Source of the DNA: Bryobacterales bacterium
GTDB lineage: Bacteria > Acidobacteriota > Terriglobia > Bryobacterales > Bryobacteraceae
Direction: 5' to 3'
Length of the DNA: 11,522 nt
NCBI GenBank assembly: GCA_003132905.1
Contig: PKZC01000407.1
Span: 18,908 to 30,429 of the forward strand
This document shows positions 1 to 6,600 of this stretch, piece by piece (the first letter of the stretch is position 1; each line of letters starts with the position of its first letter). The notes under the pieces were generated by a model that worked only from the letters and a program-made list of their open reading frames with translations, was not told the DNA's origin and did not search any database. The translations under genes and the position numbers were made by a program.

Positions 1-2
1 CG

Positions 3-1574
3 CCCGGCCACGTCGACTTCACTTACGAAGTCTCGCGCAGTCTGCAAGCTTGTGAAGGCGCGCTGTTGGTGGTAGACGCCTCGCAAGGCGTGGAGGCGCA
101 GACTTTGGCCAACACGTACCTGGCGCTGAATCACAATCTCGAGATCATTCCGGTGATCAACAAAATCGATCTGCCGTCGGCCGAGCCCGAGCGGATCCGA
201 GAGCAGATCGAGCAGTTGATTGGCCTTCCGGCGCAGGACGCGATACTGGTGAGCGCGAAGCAAGGCGTTGGAATCAAAGAGGTGCTGGAAGCCGTGGTGC
301 GCCTGGTACCGGCTCCGAAGGGTTCTCCGGATGCGCCATTGCGGGCGCTGATTTTCGATTCGTGGTTCGACCCTTACCGCGGGGTGATCATTCTGGTTCG
401 TGTGGTGGACGGCACGCTGCGGATGGGGCAGAAGATCAAGCTGTGGGCTACGGAAGCGCTGTGCGAAGTGGAAGGCGTGGGCTATCAATCGCCCAAGCCG
501 GTTCCTTGCGATGAGCTTTCGGCCGGTGAAGTGGGCTTTCTGTTCGCGAACATCAAAACGGTCTCTGACGCCCAGATCGGCGATACGGTAACGAGCGTTG
601 AGAATCCTGCGACCGAGGCTCTGCCGGGGTTCCAGGAAATCAAGCCGATGGTTTTCGCCGGGCTTTATCCGGTGGAATCGCACGAGCACGGCCGGCTGCG
701 GGATGCGCTGGAAAAGCTGCGGCTGAACGATAGCGCCTTCAATTTTGAGCCGGAGAATTCGGTGGCGCTGGGATTTGGTTTTCGCTGCGGATTTCTGGGC
801 CTGCTGCATCTGGAGATCATCCAGGAGCGCCTGGAGCGCGAGTTTCAAATCGACCTGATCACCACGGCGCCGGGCGTGCGCTACAAGGTGACTGCGATGA
901 ATGGGGAGCTCATCGAAGTCTACAATCCGAGCCGGTTCCCGGACCCTTCCGTAATCAAGCAGATCGAAGAGCCCATCATCGATGCCACCGTGATCACGCG
1001 CGAAGAGTATGTGGGTGAGATTCTCAAGCTGCTGGAAGAGAAACGCGGAACCCAGAAAAAGTTCGAGTACATCGGCTCGGGGCGCGTGCTGTTGATGTAC
1101 GAGTTGCCGCTCAATGAGATTGTGCTCGACTTTTACGATCGCTTGAAGTCGTCATCGCGGGGCTATGCATCGCTCGATTATCATTTGGCGGGCTATCGCG
1201 TGTCGCCGATGGTAAAGCTGGACGTGCTGGTAGCCGGCGAACCGGTGGATGCGCTTTCGATGATCGTGCACAAGGAATTTGCTTACGAGCGCGGCAAACT
1301 CCTGATTGAGCGGTTGCGGAAGCTGATTCCGCGCCAGATGTTCGAGGTTGCACTCCAGGCGGCGATCGGCAACAAGGTGATTGCGCGCGAGACGATCAAG
1401 GCCTTGGGCAAAAACGTCCTGGCTAAGTGCTACGGCGGCGATATCTCTCGCAAACGCAAGCTGCTCGAGAAACAAAAAGAAGGCAAGCGCCGGATGAAGC
1501 GCGTCGGTAGGGTGGAGATCCCGCAAGAGGCCTTCCTGGCAGTCCTTAGGGTGGGGGATACTGAAAGCGACTAG
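3..1574 (+). CDS. lepA: Elongation factor 4 (LepA), 5' end outside the window
   Basis: Ribosome-associated translational GTPase (EF4), which acts on elongating ribosomes and can back-translocate them. The open frame enters from the window edge. Its first residues are PGHVDF, the end of the G3 motif DTPGH, followed by the typical [22 protein letters not shown]4 is seen as NKIDLP and G5 as SAKQG. The EF4-specific C-terminal part is present, including [15 protein letters not shown] and the basic tail with [25 protein letters not shown]. The 523 residues seen, plus about 79 missing at the N-terminus, match the usual length of about 600. The frame is intact to a TAG stop, and that stop lies inside the outer half-site of the inverted repeat that overlaps the next gene's promoter. 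Identification is very secure; only the upstream end is unknown. Confidence 0.98.
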   Translation, partial: PGHVDFTYEVSRSLQACEGALLVVDASQGVEAQTLANTYLALNHNLEIIPVINKIDLPSAEPERIREQIEQLIGLPAQDAILVSAKQGVGIKEVLEAVVRLVPAPKGSPDAPLRALIFDSWFDPYRGVIILVRVVDGTLRMGQKIKLWATEALCEVEGVGYQSPKPVPCDELSAGEVGFLFANIKTVSDAQIGDTVTSVENPATEALPGFQEIKPMVFAGLYPVESHEHGRLRDALEKLRLNDSAFNFEPENSVALGFGFRCGFLGLLHLEIIQERLEREFQIDLITTAPGVRYKVTAMNGELIEVYNPSRFPDPSVIKQIEEPIIDATVITREEYVGEILKLLEEKRGTQKKFEYIGSGRVLLMYELPLNEIVLDFYDRLKSSSRGYASLDYHLAGYRVSPMVKLDVLVAGEPVDALSMIVHKEFAYERGKLLIERLRKLIPRQMFEVALQAAIGNKVIARETIKALGKNVLAKCYGGDISRKRKLLEKQKEGKRRMKRVGRVEIPQEAFLAVLRVGDTESD

Positions 1575-1614
1575 CCAGGGAGCCAGAGATATGGTAGTAT
1601 GGCTGTATGGCTAG
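1571..1614 (+). promoter_or_regulatory. Double-dyad operator overlapping an extended -10 promoter of mazE
   Basis: Two nested inverted repeats share one centre (1592.5). CTAGCCA at 1571-1577 pairs with TGGCTAG at 1608-1614. AGCCA at 1581-1585 pairs with TGGCT at 1600-1604. The AGCCA half-sites are spaced 8 bp apart on both arms. Inside lies TGG-TAGTAT (1592-1600), an extended -10 element. Its hexamer ends 6 bp before the ATG at 1607, so transcription would begin about at the start codon. No Shine-Dalgarno sequence is well placed for that ATG and no clear -35 box is seen. Repeated half-sites of this kind are how ribbon-helix-helix antitoxins usually bind their own promoter. The dyad is directly visible; its role as an autoregulatory site and the leaderless transcript are inferences. 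Confidence 0.6.
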
Positions 1615-1858
1615 CCGCAAGATGACTTTTTCGCTGCCGGAGGATCTGGCTTCGAGCTTTACCCGACGGGTTCCGGCTCGCGACCGTTCGCGTTATGTCG
1701 CCGATGCCCTGGCTGACAAGCTCGCGGAACGTGAGAGGCGGCTCATTCAGGCTTGTGAGATTGCCAATCAAGATCCCCAAGTGAGAGAAATCGAGCTCGA
1801 GTTCGACGCTCTTACAGATGACGTGCAGGAACCTTGGAAAGATGCCCAGGCGAGGTGA
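1607..1858 (+). CDS. mazE: Ribbon-helix-helix antitoxin of a MazEF-type toxin-antitoxin pair
   Basis: An 83-residue protein. The N-terminal half (about residues 5-38, KMTFSLPEDLASSF then DRSRYVADAL) fits a ribbon-helix-helix DNA-binding fold: a short beta strand followed by two helices. The C-terminal half is acidic and ends with LEFDALTDDVQEPWKD, as expected of a flexible tail that wraps and neutralises the toxin. This is not the AbrB fold of E. coli MazE; it belongs to the CopG/RHH class of antitoxins that also pair with MazF toxins. Its stop codon lies 17 bp inside the downstream mazF gene, so the two are translationally coupled. The ATG at 1607 is chosen because the two ATGs just upstream (1591, 1599) are in other frames and stop within nine codons. 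The family call is secure from context; the RHH class is inferred from the sequence pattern. Confidence 0.85.
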   Translation: MASRKMTFSLPEDLASSFTRRVPARDRSRYVADALADKLAERERRLIQACEIANQDPQVREIELEFDALTDDVQEPWKDAQAR

Positions 1859-2168
1859 GATCTGGTGGGCGAACCTGGATCCAACGATTGGGGCTGAGAT
1901 CAAGAAGACTCGGCCTTGCCTGGTCATTAGCGATAGCGTGGTGAATCAGCACCGCCGAACGGTGGTGATCGTCCCGATCAGTAGTTCGCCGCAACCCGCG
2001 CCTCCGCTGATGGTGAGCATCCAATGTTCCGGACAACCGGCAGTGGCTGTCATCGACCAGGTGCGTGCCGTGGCAAAGGAACGACTGGTTCGCCATATCG
2101 AAAATCTCTCGGCCGAGCATCTTCAGGCAGTTGAAAATGCACTTCGGGAGATCCTTGAACTGGATTGA
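1842..2168 (+). CDS. mazF: MazF/PemK-family endoribonuclease toxin
   Basis: A 108-residue type II toxin that would cleave single-stranded RNA and stop translation when its antitoxin is lost. The N-terminus RRGEIWWANLDPTIGAEIKKTRPCLVIS is the classic MazF opening, with the conserved KKTRP arginine. VVIVPISSS follows, with a Ser at the usual Thr/Ser position, and DQVRAVAKERL is the conserved central-to-C-terminal strand and helix. The length is normal for the family. The ATG at 1842 places the conserved RGEIW at residue 4 and has AGGAA at 1827-1831, ten bases upstream. The ATG at 1818 in the same frame adds eight residues without a ribosome binding site. It overlaps mazE by 17 bp and the next gene by about 14 bp. 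All residues expected for activity appear intact. Confidence 0.93.
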   Translation: MPRRGEIWWANLDPTIGAEIKKTRPCLVISDSVVNQHRRTVVIVPISSSPQPAPPLMVSIQCSGQPAVAVIDQVRAVAKERLVRHIENLSAEHLQAVENALREILELD

Positions 2169-3030
2169 CCTTTCCGCCGCACGGCCGCTCGCCGCAGACG
2201 ACCTTCCCTTTCATCACTACACGCTCCGACATCGCCTGACGGCTTGGATCAGCCGGAATTTGTTTGACCGTGTCACCTACACCGTGCGGCATGGCCTGAT
2301 TCGAGGAATGAAGCGCAAGGGCGGATTGGGCTGGACGCCGGTGTGGCTTTCGCGCGGCGTTGAGACACGGGAACAAAACTTCTGGCGCGGACTAGCGCTC
2401 GAAGGCTTGGTGATTTACGATGTCGGCGCGTTTCACGGCATTCTCACGCTGTTCTTCGCGGCGCGCGGCGCGAGAGTGATCGCCTATGAGCCGAACGATG
2501 GGAATCACGCCCGGTTGATCGGAAACATAACCTTGAACGGGCTGACGAATGTTCAGGTGCGAAAGCTCGGGGTGGGCGCGGCGCTTGGCTCCGGCACGCT
2601 GCACTTTAGTCCCGAGATGGCTGGCGGTGGGAGTCTCCTTCTGAAGAAGGCCGCAACGATGTCGCAGGCGGTCCAAATCACGACACTCGATCACGATATC
2701 GCCGCGGCTTCCCTGCCCGCGCCCGACCTAATTAAGATCGATATTGAAGGCTGGGAGCTTGAGGCGCTGGAAGGCATGCGGGCAACGCTGGATGCCCACC
2801 ACCCGGCGCTGTTTCTTGAAATGCACGGGGATACGATGCGCGAAAAGAAGAGCAAGGCGAGGGCGATTGTCGCATTTCTGCGCAGCGCGGGATACACTGA
2901 CATCGTGCACGTTGAAACCGGCCTCCGCATTGCGCCGGGCAATGAAACGGGCGCCGCCGAGGGACATCTTTATTGTGTATGCCCTACCAACACCTCATCC
3001 GTTCCACTGAAGGCCAGCTTGGAATCGTAA
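2155..3030 (+). CDS. FkbM family SAM-dependent methyltransferase
   Basis: A 291-residue protein of the FkbM family, which methylates mostly sugars or other small molecules and is common in glycan gene sets. The SAM-binding motif I is VIYDVGAFHG (about residues 86-95). It is followed by VIAYEPN, the acidic residue after strand 2, with the later family hallmarks DLIKIDIEGWELEALEGM and PALFLEMHG. The substrate cannot be read from the sequence. The TTG at 2155 is preferred because CGGGAG lies at 2145-2150; an ATG at 2137 and another in-frame start at 2065 lie deeper inside mazF and lack a good site. Start overlaps mazF by 14 bp and the end overlaps the next gene by 52 bp. It shares the operon with the toxin but has no obvious functional link to it. 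Confidence 0.88.
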   Translation: MNWIDLSAARPLAADDLPFHHYTLRHRLTAWISRNLFDRVTYTVRHGLIRGMKRKGGLGWTPVWLSRGVETREQNFWRGLALEGLVIYDVGAFHGILTLFFAARGARVIAYEPNDGNHARLIGNITLNGLTNVQVRKLGVGAALGSGTLHFSPEMAGGGSLLLKKAATMSQAVQITTLDHDIAAASLPAPDLIKIDIEGWELEALEGMRATLDAHHPALFLEMHGDTMREKKSKARAIVAFLRSAGYTDIVHVETGLRIAPGNETGAAEGHLYCVCPTNTSSVPLKASLES

Positions 3031-3755
3031 CTCTGCATCGTCCCGAGCGACGCAACGCGCTCTCGCTCGAGTTGATGCTGGAACTCATCCGCTGCCTGGA
3101 TGAATTCGCCGGAGAATCGCAGGTTCGGGCCATCATCCTGGCGGCCGCGGGCAAGGTCTTCAGTGCGGGGCACGACTTAAGCGAGATGGTGGGACGAACG
3201 GTGGGCGAATATCGCCGGGTCTTCGACGTTTGCACCGAGCTGATGGTGAAGATCCAATCCATTCCACAGCCGGTGATCGCGCAAGTGCAAGGCGTGGCTA
3301 CGGCCGCTGGATGCCAACTGGTGGCCACGTGCGACCTGGCCATTGCGAGCGATCAGGCCGCTTTCGCTACTCCCGGCGTGAAGATCGGCCTTTTCTGCAC
3401 AACGCCGATGGTGGCGCTCTCACGCGCCGTGGGGCGCAAGCGGGCGATGGAGATGTTGCTCACGGGCAATCTGGTGGATGCCGCCACTGCCGCCGAATGG
3501 GGACTCATCAATCGCGTGGTACCGGCCGCCGAACTCGAATCGGCGACGCGCGAACTGGCATTGAAGATCGCTGAGGCCAGCAGCTTTACCGTGGCACTCG
3601 GCAAGCAGGCCTACTATGCGCAGATCGATCTCGATCAGCCCAAAGCGTACGCGTACGCGAAAGAAGTAATGACGCTGAACTCGCTAGCGCACGATGCGCA
3701 GGAGGGCATTTCGGCGTTTCTGGAAAAGCGGATTGCGTGCTGGAGCGGTGAGTGA
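2979..3755 (+). CDS. Enoyl-CoA hydratase/isomerase family protein, ECHDC3-like
   Basis: A 258-residue crotonase-fold protein. The core motifs are RPERRNALS, the oxyanion-hole region FSAGHDLSEM (about residues 61-70), and GVATAAGCQLVATCDLAIAS followed by FATPGVKIGLFCTTPMVAL. The pattern closely matches the ECHDC3 branch rather than classical enoyl-CoA hydratase. Both catalytic glutamates of the classical enzyme are replaced, by Gln113 (in GCQL) and Gly133 (in TPGVKIG), so ordinary hydratase activity is doubtful. The CoA-binding and oxyanion features look intact, so a CoA thioester ligand is likely. The ATG at 2979 gives MPYQHL. A TTG two codons upstream (2973) is better spaced from GAGGGA (2959-2964) and may be the true start. 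The gene overlaps the methyltransferase by 52 bp and ends 7 bp from the convergent glycosyltransferase. Confidence 0.9.
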   Translation: MPYQHLIRSTEGQLGIVTLHRPERRNALSLELMLELIRCLDEFAGESQVRAIILAAAGKVFSAGHDLSEMVGRTVGEYRRVFDVCTELMVKIQSIPQPVIAQVQGVATAAGCQLVATCDLAIASDQAAFATPGVKIGLFCTTPMVALSRAVGRKRAMEMLLTGNLVDAATAAEWGLINRVVPAAELESATRELALKIAEASSFTVALGKQAYYAQIDLDQPKAYAYAKEVMTLNSLAHDAQEGISAFLEKRIACWSGE

Positions 3756-3762
3756 TCGTGCG

Positions 3763-5127
3763 CTACTTGAGTTTATAAATGACGCAGAAGCGCGTTCGTC
3801 CCACTTCGCGGTAGCCCGCAAGCCACTCGCGGAGGTCCGGAAAGTTGGAGATGGCAAGCGCGGGGTTCAACGGCCCCAATCCATCGACGATCCAGGTTGG
3901 ATCGCTGGCAACTAATTCGCGACGGTTGCGCGCGGCCCATTCGGGCGCGATGGGTAGCGAACTGCTGAGATGCCGGTCGGCCAGTACGCCGGTGAGGGGC
4001 TGCGAATCCAGGAAGCGGCTGCCGGCGGGCATTCGGGAATAAGCGAAAATATCAGGGCGATATCCCCACACGAGTAAAGTGCCGGAGCGGCCGATACGAT
4101 CCGCTGCTGATTTGCTGTCTTCATTGAGCGCCAGATCGCTCCAGTCGCTGGGACGGCCGTGTGCAAGATCGTTTGCAAGCAGGACGTAGCGCGGACCAAA
4201 GCGAACCAGCGGGATCAACAATAGGACCAGCAGGATGACGCGATATCGGCCAAGCAGTGTATAGCCACGAGCGGCCAGCAACGCCATCACTGGAAGAAGT
4301 TGGAAATAATAGCGCGGAAAAAATCGCCATCCGGCGGCTACCGCGACCAGGGAGAGCAAGAGCCACGCCAGCATTTTCCAGCGCACGCGATTTTCTTTAC
4401 ACAGCACAACGAAGGCTCCCAACACCAAGGCAGCTTGAAAGCCGGCCCAGTTGGCGGTCCGGATAAATCCGGTGGAGAACGCGAAGGTCTGCTCGGAATA
4501 CAGAGCGCCCCAGCGCCACACTTGATCGACATAAGGCCGGCCAAACCAAATCAGCGCCACAATGTTCGGGATGAGGAAGCCAGCGAGCAGCCATCCGGCT
4601 CCGTTCCAGGCGAAAAACATGCATGCCGCCAGGACGAAGAACGCCTTGGCATTCACGAGCAGGGCGACGCCGGCGACGAGGCCGCTGAGGAACGGGCGGC
4701 CGCGCCATGCCAGATAAACCGCGGCGATGTGCGGGAGCACCATTAACAGATCGGGCGCCATCGCCATCACTGCGGCCGGGATTCCGAATGTCAGGAAAAA
4801 GCCCAATAGCAGAGCCGCTGCCAGGCCTTCGCGAGGGCCCCAGAGATCGCGCGCGAAGCGCCACAACATCCAGCAACAGGCGAACACGAAGGCTGCGCCT
4901 GCGATCCGCAAGGTTACTCCGATGCGGGCGTCCCACAGCAAATAAACGAGAGCGGACAAGGGCGGTTTGTCGAACCAGACGTCTCGATACAGCGATTTTC
5001 CGTCGAGAAGCTGAATGGCCGCCGCCGTGGGATAGGCCTCTTCCACCCAAACGATTCCGCTGTGGCACAGACGTGCGGCAAGCAAGCCCAGGAACAATAG
5101 CGCAAGGATCGATTTGTCGCGGCTCAT
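3763..5127 (-). CDS. Membrane glycosyltransferase, GT39/PMT-like (GT-C fold)
   Basis: A 454-residue polytopic membrane protein. A first membrane segment (about residues 6-20) is followed by a periplasmic loop WVEEAYPTAAAIQLLDGKSL and then YRDVWFDKPPLS. The acidic pair at residues 29-30 matches the catalytic acidic site of GT-C transferases, and the YRDVWFDKPPL pattern is typical of the GT39 (ArnT/PMT) group. Many hydrophobic helices follow to about residue 310, then a soluble C-terminal region of about 130 residues. Such enzymes transfer a sugar from a polyprenyl-phosphate donor to a protein or lipid; donor and acceptor are unknown here. The ATG at 5127 starts directly before the first helix; a GTG at 5142 would add five residues. 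Neither has a strong ribosome binding site. The start is divergent from rluD, with at most 37 bp between starts. Confidence 0.85.
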   Translation of the reverse strand: MSRDKSILALLFLGLLAARLCHSGIVWVEEAYPTAAAIQLLDGKSLYRDVWFDKPPLSALVYLLWDARIGVTLRIAGAAFVFACCWMLWRFARDLWGPREGLAAALLLGFFLTFGIPAAVMAMAPDLLMVLPHIAAVYLAWRGRPFLSGLVAGVALLVNAKAFFVLAACMFFAWNGAGWLLAGFLIPNIVALIWFGRPYVDQVWRWGALYSEQTFAFSTGFIRTANWAGFQAALVLGAFVVLCKENRVRWKMLAWLLLSLVAVAAGWRFFPRYYFQLLPVMALLAARGYTLLGRYRVILLVLLLIPLVRFGPRYVLLANDLAHGRPSDWSDLALNEDSKSAADRIGRSGTLLVWGYRPDIFAYSRMPAGSRFLDSQPLTGVLADRHLSSSLPIAPEWAARNRRELVASDPTWIVDGLGPLNPALAISNFPDLREWLAGYREVGRTRFCVIYKLK

Positions 5128-5156
5128 TGCGCTTGGAAGCACCTATTGAATATAAC

Positions 5157-5186
5157 TGTGGCTGGTGGTTGGCGACTTGTGGCTGG
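5157..5186. repeat. Short G-rich direct repeat at the rluD start
   Basis: TGTGGCTGG occurs at 5157-5165 and again at 5178-5186, a 21-bp period, with the related phrase GGTTGGCGACT between. It covers both candidate rluD start codons (GTG 5165, TTG 5177) and most of the short gap between the divergent genes. It looks like a small expanded low-complexity phrase, not a gene feature. The repeat is directly visible; any function is unknown. Confidence 0.5.
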
Positions 5187-6070
5187 AAGTTAGTTCGACG
5201 GATCGGGGCAAAAGGCTCGATCAATTTCTGCGGGAACGCCTGCCGCAGTATAGCCGGGCGCGATTGCAGGGTTGGATTGAGCAGGGGCGCGTGCTGGTAG
5301 ACGGCTCGGCTGTAAAACGATCTCACTTGCTGAAGGGCGTTGAGCGTGTACACGTGCAGCCGGCCGAATTAGCGCCGCTGCGAGCTACCCCCGAAGACTT
5401 GCCTCTGGATGTCTTGTACGAAGACGCCGACGTGATCGCGATCAACAAACTCGCGGGCATGATAGTTCACAGCGGGGCTGGGCAACACTCGGGCACGCTG
5501 GTCAACGCCGTGCTGCACCGTTTTGAAAGGGTTTCGAGCGTTGGGGGCGATCTGCGGCCCGGCATTGTGCATCGATTGGACCGCTTCACCAGCGGCGTGA
5601 TTCTAGTTGCCAGGACCGACGCCGCGCATCGCCACTTGGCTGAGCAATTTGCGTCGCGCGAGGTTGAAAAGATCTATACCGCGCTGGTGCACGGCAGCGT
5701 CAAGGGCGATCAGGGCCGCATGACCACGCCGATTGCCCGCGATCCGGTGAGGCGCATCCGCATGACAGCGCGGCTGGCCAGCGGCCGCCAAGCCCTAACG
5801 TCTTATCAAGTGCTGAAACGCTTCGAAGGTTTTACTTTGCTCGAAGTGAAAATCGGAACCGGGCGCACGCACCAGATCCGCGTGCATCTCGCCAGCATCC
5901 GGCACCCGGTGGTCGGCGATAAACTATACGGCGCTCCGGCCGGCGTGCTGGGACGCTATTTTCTGCACGCGCGGCAGATCACCTTTAACAGCCCAAGCAG
6001 CGGCGATCGGATTACGGTGCAAGCGCCATTGCCGCCGGATCTCGAAAACTATCTCGAAACACTTCCCTAA
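5165..6070 (+). CDS. rluD: RluA/RluD-family 23S rRNA pseudouridine synthase
   Basis: A 301-residue enzyme that isomerises uridine to pseudouridine in RNA. An N-terminal S4 RNA-binding domain is seen at about residues 15-60 (KRLDQFLRERLPQYSRARL then GRVLVDG). The catalytic domain holds the family signature GIVHRLDRFTSG with the catalytic aspartate at residue 139. RTHQIRVHLASIRHPVVGDKLYG lies near the C-terminus. This architecture and length match RluD, which modifies the helix 69 loop of 23S rRNA, but RluC-like paralogs share it, so the exact target is inferred. The GTG at 5165 is the longest start; the TTG at 5177 is equally plausible because the sequence between is a short repeat. The TAA stop overlaps the stop codon of the convergent DUF3617 gene. 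Confidence 0.93.
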   Translation: MVGDLWLEVSSTDRGKRLDQFLRERLPQYSRARLQGWIEQGRVLVDGSAVKRSHLLKGVERVHVQPAELAPLRATPEDLPLDVLYEDADVIAINKLAGMIVHSGAGQHSGTLVNAVLHRFERVSSVGGDLRPGIVHRLDRFTSGVILVARTDAAHRHLAEQFASREVEKIYTALVHGSVKGDQGRMTTPIARDPVRRIRMTARLASGRQALTSYQVLKRFEGFTLLEVKIGTGRTHQIRVHLASIRHPVVGDKLYGAPAGVLGRYFLHARQITFNSPSSGDRITVQAPLPPDLENYLETLP

Positions 6071-6600
6071 CGGGCGTCCGCCCTATTTTCGGTGCAGGCC
6101 GGACCGATCCACTTTGCGGCAAACATGTAGTTCATATTCATCGTATGCTCGCCGTTGGCGACTGCCAGTTGCATTGATCCTTTGACATTCTCGGAGTCGA
6201 CTGCTTCGACCTTTACCGTGCCCGTGGTTTTTGCGCCATTGGTGGTGCAGTCTACGCGGATCTCTTGTTTGCTGCCCGACGAGGTGACCATTGAGCGCGC
6301 ACAGGAAGCCATGCTCTTGTCCGACATGTTGAACGGCTTGTCGAGATCCTCTTTCTTCAGGCAGCCTTTGCTCACGGTACTCTTAGCGCCGCTTCTCCCG
6401 GCCATCATGGCTTCCATCTTTGCGCGCTGTTCGGGAGTAAGCTTAGCGAGCACCTCCGCGGGTATGGGCGGCAAACCGCTGGTCTGTCCATTCAACGTGG
6501 TCTGCCACTCGCCAGGTTTTACATCCAATGGCCGGAAATCCGCCGCCCAAAGCGTCGAGCAGGCTAGCATCGTAAGTCCAATTGAAATTTTGCTGGTCAT
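6067..6600 (-). CDS. Secreted DUF3617 domain protein
   Basis: A 177-residue exported protein of unknown function. Residues 1-20 form a signal peptide (MTSKISIGLTMLACSTLWAA). The mature part starts with the DUF3617 hallmark VKPGEWQTTLNG, followed by a Met/Ala-rich helical stretch with LTPEQRAKMEAMM. Four cysteines (in KGCLKK, ASCARS, VDCTTN and GPACTEN) may form disulfides outside the cytoplasm. The pattern of a weight/effect loop followed by CxxxxxM repeats fits this family. The ATG at 6600 has GAGGA (complement of 6605-6609) four bases upstream. Its TAG stop (complement of 6067-6069) overlaps the rluD stop, so no terminator fits between them. No lipobox is clear, although Cys14 lies inside the hydrophobic segment. 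Confidence 0.83.
   Translation of the reverse strand: MTSKISIGLTMLACSTLWAADFRPLDVKPGEWQTTLNGQTSGLPPIPAEVLAKLTPEQRAKMEAMMAGRSGAKSTVSKGCLKKEDLDKPFNMSDKSMASCARSMVTSSGSKQEIRVDCTTNGAKTTGTVKVEAVDSENVKGSMQLAVANGEHTMNMNYMFAAKWIGPACTENRADAR

Noticed and set aside
1152..1526. Minus-strand frames within lepA
   Set aside because: They are shadows of a highly conserved gene and have no motifs or ribosome binding sites.
4397..5353. Long minus-strand frame of 318 codons
   Set aside because: It is a shadow of the glycosyltransferase gene in another frame, Arg-rich and without recognisable motifs.
6155..6598. N-terminal part of a long plus-strand frame (6155-7345)
   Set aside because: It is antisense to the DUF3617 gene, which has a signal peptide, a ribosome binding site and family motifs. 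Only the part after about 6700 shows family sequence.
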